In this document: positions 60,702 through 64,000 of the stretch, piece after piece
How the letters are laid out: each line of letters begins with the position of its first letter
Numbering within the stretch: position 1 is the first letter of the stretch
Assembly (NCBI RefSeq): GCF_018614135.1
Contig: NZ_JAGGOW010000039.1
Location: 1-64,000 of the forward strand
Length of the DNA: 64,000 nt
Direction: 5' to 3'
Source: Streptomyces sp. ISL-66
GTDB taxonomy: Bacteria > Actinomycetota > Actinomycetes > Streptomycetales > Streptomycetaceae
Notes under the pieces: generated by a model
The model's input: the letters and a program-made list of their open reading frames with translations, nothing else
Told to the model about the DNA's origin: nothing
The model's database searches: none
Made by a program: the position numbers and the translations under genes

Positions 60702-61055
60702 TCACCCGTGCACGGCCACGTCCACGCCCCCGCCCATGTCCACGCCCCCGCCCACCTCCACGTCCAGGACGAACTCGTCGTACGGAGCCTCGTCCGGGTA
60801 CGGCGGCCGGACCTGCGCGAAGCGGATCCGGGCGGCGCCCGCCGCCCGGCCCCGTACGACGTACACCCGCTCCACGGTCGCCCCGGCGAGCGGCGGCTCC
60901 GCCGTGGCGGCGGGCGCCGCCGGGCCCTCGGACACGGACACGGCGTCCGCGTCGCCGGTCACCCGCCAGGTCCACACGTAGCCGCGCGCGCCGCGCCCGG
61001 TGAGGCGCAGCTCGTACGGCTCACCGGGCGCGAGCGCCACCTTGCGTACCTCCAC
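60702..61055 (-). CDS. Chagasin-like (I42) cysteine protease inhibitor
   Basis: A 117-aa protein of the inhibitor I42 (chagasin) family. It has the expected order of contact loops: ELRLTGRGARGYVWTWRV (equivalent to the NPTTGY loop), a GP/A-rich middle loop, GRAAGAARIRFAQVRPPYPD (equivalent to the R-P-W/F loop) and DEFVLDVEV at the end. I42 proteins block papain-like C1 proteases, and the next gene upstream is a C1A protease. There is no signal peptide. A short GVDMGG repeat (60717-60757) lengthens the C-terminus. Start is GTG, with AAGGA about 11 bases upstream. Confidence 0.85.
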   Translation of the reverse strand: MEVRKVALAPGEPYELRLTGRGARGYVWTWRVTGDADAVSVSEGPAAPAATAEPPLAGATVERVYVVRGRAAGAARIRFAQVRPPYPDEAPYDEFVLDVEVGGGVDMGGGVDVAVHG

Positions 61056-61173
61056 CTCGGGGGCGTCCTTTCGCAGCGGGGCCGGAGGCCTTCGAGACGG
61101 CCGGCCCCTCAGACCGGTCCCTCAGGCCGGGCCCTCAGGCCGGGCCCTCAGGCCGGGCCCTCAGACCGGTCCC

Positions 61174-63134
61174 TCAGACCGGTCCCGAGGGGCCGATCAC
61201 CGCGCCCTCGTGCCAGCCCGCGCCGTCGCGCCAGTAGTGCTGGAGCAGGCGGTCGGTGCGCAGGGCGATCACCTCCAGGTTGAACCCGAAGCTGCCCTGC
61301 AGCATCCCGGTGACGGCCAGCACGTCGTGGCCGAACACCGCGCCGCGCCGCCAGGCGGAGTCGCCCGCGTTGCCGCGCCACCAGTGCTCGACGCGGCCTC
61401 CCCCGCCGGTCACGCACAGTTCGTAGTTGCCGGCGGTGTCCTCGTCGGCCGCCCCGTACTGCGCCTCGACCAGGCAGGGCGCGGAGGTGTCCCGCTGCCG
61501 AAGATCTCGCCGGGGTGCCAGACGAAGCCGTTCGGGTCGTCGCGCCACCACAGCTGCATCCGGCCGTCCGTGCGGGTGGCGACCAGGTCGAGGTGGCGGG
61601 AGCGGGTCTGGACCAGGGCCGGGCCGTAGTGGGCGATGCCGGAGGCGAAGCGGCCACCGTCGTTCCAGGCCCAGGGGGCGCCGTTGATCCGCCACCAGTG
61701 GTTGAGGCGCCCGTCGGCGGTGCGGACGACCACCTCGAAGTTGCCCGGAGCCCCGTAGTCGCTCTGGATGAAGGCCGGGGTCGAACCGACCGCCGCGTCC
61801 CCGGGGCCGAAGGCGCCTCCGTCGCGCCAGGCGCCGCCGGACTGCTCGTAGTACCAGTGGCGCAGCCGGCCGCCGGTGGTGACGTGGAGGGACTCCATGT
61901 TCCGGTTGTAGGTGGTCCCGGTGAAGGCGGGCTGGCCGGAGGCGTCGGAGGCGAAGGTCCGCGCCCGGGCCCACGGGAAGGGGGCGTCGCCGTCGCGCCA
62001 CCAGTGCTGGATGCGGCCGGTGGCGGTGGCGGTACCGGCGCCCGTACCGGTACCGCCACTCCCGGTCCCGGTCCCGCTCCCGCCGCCCGCCAGGGCCGCC
62101 ATTTCGAAGTTGCGGTGGGCGCGGCCGTTGCCGCTCTCGTAGACGTTGCCGGTGTGCAGGCGGCGCTTGCTCCACGGGTCGATGTTGGTGCCGTACAGGC
62201 CGCACTTGGCCCAGTGGTCGATCTTCACCTCGCCGTACGCGATCCGGCCGTGGCCGCCGACGTGGTAGCCGGTCCCCCAGGAGTTCTTGAACAGCCAGCA
62301 GCCGGCCGCGTCGTCGTAGCCGGTGATCAGGACGCAGTGGCCGCCCGCCAGCCGGTCGCTGGTGCGGTGGTAGACGCCGGAACCGAGGCCGAAGAAGTCG
62401 TCGTACACCTCGAAACAGGCGGTCAGCGGCCCGACCGCGTCCAGCCACACCTTCTGCTGCTCCACGTCGCCGAGGCGGACGTGGTCGGTGATGCGGACCG
62501 TACGGCCGGACCGGTCCCAGCTCGGGGTGTACTCGGCCCGCCAGGCGTCGCGGCGGTCGGCGGGCGTTCCGGGCGGGGGCGGCGAGTACGGCCAGCAGCC
62601 CGGATCGGCGAGACCGCCGTTGGTCCGGACCCAGTCCAGCGCGGCCTCGGGGCTGCCCGTCTGCCCGCAGGGGGCCCGCAGCCCGTCGTGCACGTCCCCC
62701 TCGGACCTCTTGGCCCACACGTGGTGCTCGATCCGGGCCATCGACTCGATCAGACCGGCCGCCCCGAAGGCCCAGCAGGAACCGCACGGGTTCTGGTCCT
62801 TGACCTTCGTGATCCATGGCCAGCCCCAGCGGCTGCGCCAGTCCACGGCCGTCGGCCGGGCGGCGGCGCTTGCGGCCCCCGGACCGGACAGCAGGCCGTG
62901 CGCCGCCCTGCGCCGGGTGAGGTGCGGATTGCCGCTCGGCCGCCCGATGAGCCCCCTCAGGTCCACGGGCGGCGCGGCCGCGGCGGGCGTGAGACCGGCC
63001 TCCGGCCCCAGGCCCAGCGCGGGCCTCGGTACCGGGTCGTCGTCGGCGAGGTGTTCGCTCACGGACCACCGCGCCCCGCGGGCCGCGAGCCGCGCCCTCA
63101 GCTCCCCCGCCGTCTGGACGTGCTGCTCCGGCAT
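61174..63134 (-). pseudogene. Papain-like (C1A) protease with HWWR-repeat domain, frameshifted
   Basis: With one base restored, a 653-aa protein. After an Arg/Ala/Pro-rich region (1-90) comes a complete papain catalytic domain (about 93-310): Gln114 and Cys120 in KVKDQNPCGSCWAF, His266 in RLAGGHCVLITGYDD, and Asn284 in LFKNSWGTGY. After a Gly/Thr/Ser linker (62010-62095 in DNA) the C-terminus has about six repeats with the pattern HWWR or similar (QHWWRDG, RHWYYEQ, NHWWRIN, LWWRDD, EHWWRG, QHYWRDG), suggesting a lectin-like beta-propeller. No signal peptide is seen. Near 61490 the frame breaks; adding one G in GCGGG(G)ACACC restores it. The inhibitor gene follows. Real mutation or sequence error is undecided. 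Confidence 0.85.
62015..62092. repeat. Gly/Thr/Ser-coding simple repeat
   Basis: Degenerate repeats of GGTACCGG, GGTCCC and GGTACC type units, in frame on the minus strand, encoding a Gly-Thr/Ser linker between the protease and propeller-like parts of the C1A gene. Confidence 0.75.
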
Positions 63135-63312
63135 TCCGGCCCCCCATTGCAACCGTACGGATCCGAGCCCGGGGAGCTTCCGTCCGGCCGCACCGCACGT
63201 CAAGGGGGGCCGTACGGTCGCGCGGCGGCACGGCGGCGCACGCGGTCGCACGCGTCGCGCGCCGCCGGGCCCGCGCGGGAGGGGTTGTGCCGATGCCGTA
63301 CGGGTCCTGCCG

Positions 63313-64000
63313 CTACTCGACGGGCAGCGCGGGGGCCTGGACGGGCAGGCCCGGCAGGCCGAGACCGGTGAGCAGCGCCAGCACGGCCGCGACCAGGTCG
63401 CCCAGGACGTCCGTGGCCTTGGCCTTGGCGTCGGTGGAGCAGCCGCAGGGACCGGCGACCTTGGCGAGGCCGTCGACGGACGCCTTGAGCTTGTCGATCG
63501 CGCCGGTGACCACGTCCAGCGGACCACCGGCGGCCCGCGCGGGCCCGGGGAGCGCGACGGGGAGCTTGGGCGCGGCAACGGGCAGCTTCGAGGCGTCGAC
63601 GGGCGCCTTCGGAGCGTCCGCCGGAAGCTTCGGAGCATCGACGGGCAGCTTCGGAGCATCCGCCGGGAGCTTCGGAGCCTCCACGGGCAGCTTCGGGGCA
63701 TCCGCCGGAAGCTTGGGAGCCTCCACCGGCAGCTTCGGCGCGTCCGCCGGCGGGAGCGGTGCGGGCACGGCCGGGGCGGCCGGGGCGGCGGGCAGGGTCT
63801 TCTTCAGCTCCGCGAGCGCCGCGTCGGTCTTCTCCTTGAAGGCGGCGAGGTCCTTCTCCGGGAGCTTGCCGTCGGGGGACTTGAGGACGGCGGCCAGCAG
63901 GTCGGTGACCGGTTGGAGCAGCCCGCCGACGCCGCCCAGCGACTGCACCTGCGCGAGTAGCGCCTCGGTGCCGGGGATGGCCCGCCCGGCGACCGGGGCC
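63313..64000 (-). CDS. Partial hypothetical protein with APKLPV repeats (5' end off the window)
   Basis: The frame is open to the right edge, so only the C-terminal about 228 residues are seen; the visible part begins APVAGRAIPGTEALLAQVQS, which looks like the mature start of an exported protein. It has a helical segment (KDLAAFKEKTDAALAELKKT), then about ten 7-residue repeats of A-P-K-L-P-[VA]-[ED], then another helical region with CGC (GPCGCS), and ends in a short hydrophobic tail (VLALLTGLGLPGLPV). It may be a cell-wall spacer or extended surface protein. Start lies outside the window. Confidence 0.75.
   Translation of the reverse strand, partial: APVAGRAIPGTEALLAQVQSLGGVGGLLQPVTDLLAAVLKSPDGKLPEKDLAAFKEKTDAALAELKKTLPAAPAAPAVPAPLPPADAPKLPVEAPKLPADAPKLPVEAPKLPADAPKLPVDAPKLPADAPKAPVDASKLPVAAPKLPVALPGPARAAGGPLDVVTGAIDKLKASVDGLAKVAGPCGCSTDAKAKATDVLGDLVAAVLALLTGLGLPGLPVQAPALPVE
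63560..63760. repeat. 21/42-bp tandem repeats encoding APKLPV heptads
   Basis: About nine degenerate 21-bp units (GGCAGCTTCGGAGCATC type) alternating in two versions, hence a 42-bp super-period. In frame on the minus strand they give alternating APKLPVE and APKLPAD heptads. Confidence 0.9.

Noticed and set aside
63560-63760. Possible CRISPR array
   Set aside because: Repeat units are contiguous and in frame with no unique spacers; it is a protein repeat.
1-64000. tRNA, rRNA or insertion sequences
   Set aside because: No cloverleaf-like stretch with T-loop GTTCRANNC and matching acceptor arms, no rRNA segments, and no transposase or integrase motifs were found by eye.

Overview
The window is chromosomal DNA of a high-G+C actinomycete, almost certainly Streptomyces or a close relative. 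The evidence is the G+C-rich third codon positions, frequent GTG starts and one probable TTG start, a WhiJ-type XRE/DUF397/ATPase locus, a SpoIIE-type phosphatase carrying a kinase-like domain, a kdpFABC operon and three ParB-binding parS sites (TGTTTCACGTGAAACA type). parS sites of this kind cluster near oriC in Streptomyces, and from memory kdp and aspS also lie in that core region, so this looks like conserved, oriC-proximal chromosome. I saw no IS element, prophage, CRISPR array, tRNA or rRNA.

Layout. 0.2-4.5 kb: a small MerR protein, a CBS-pair protein, a Pro-rich peptide, a DUF3040 membrane protein, a MerR regulator fused to beta-clamp-like domains and transcribed from a MerR-type promoter, and a free-standing I9 propeptide inhibitor. 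4.5-6.5 kb: a cobalamin riboswitch driving cbtB-cbtA and a small membrane protein, divergent from a histidine-phosphatase homologue that has lost both catalytic histidines. 6.5-9 kb: SDR plus class III aminotransferase operon. 9-13.7 kb: K+ uptake operon kdpFABC, preceded by a second, translationally coupled single-TM micropeptide. 13.8-17 kb: two membrane-anchored unknowns and a secreted Ag85-like esterase. 17-21.4 kb: a frameshifted XRE-NACHT membrane protein, a small zinc-finger/TM protein and an XRE-TPR regulator. 21.8-23.7 kb: a degenerate sortase-like protein, a membrane protein whose gene contains a parS site, and a 48-aa protein. 23.9-31.2 kb: membrane proteins, FUSC transporter, lipoprotein, orphan histidine kinase, two parS sites and a Tat-exported PhoX. 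31.5-38.5 kb: TerF-type VWA protein, aspS, PAS-GAF-SpoIIE-ATPase phosphatase and AI-2E transporter. 38.6-46.6 kb: pirin, lysyl-oxidase-like protein, SnoaL-like protein, NCS1 permease with divergent PucR regulator, a secreted Cys protein, a winged-helix regulator and SseB. 46.6-50.3 kb: WhiJ-like locus and fadE. 50.4-60.7 kb: twin zinc-ribbon protein, M18 aminopeptidase, thioredoxin-NHL protein, Uma2 nuclease, ATP-grasp, LURP-one, nitrilase, maleylpyruvate-isomerase-like protein, and GntR plus MFS operon. 60.7-64 kb: a chagasin-like (I42) inhibitor next to a papain-like (C1A) protease with a Trp-rich propeller-like tail (frameshifted), and a repeat protein running off the right edge.

How genes work together. 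Several neighbours look functionally coupled: riboswitch with cobalt uptake, PucR with nucleobase permease, GntR with MFS, XRE/DUF397 with the anti-sigma-like ATPase, and the C1A protease with an inhibitor of exactly the family that blocks C1A enzymes. A window-wide oddity is the number of short in-frame tandem repeats that lengthen linkers of otherwise conserved proteins. Two large genes are each broken by what looks like one missing base in a short G/C run, so sequence error must be excluded before calling them pseudogenes.
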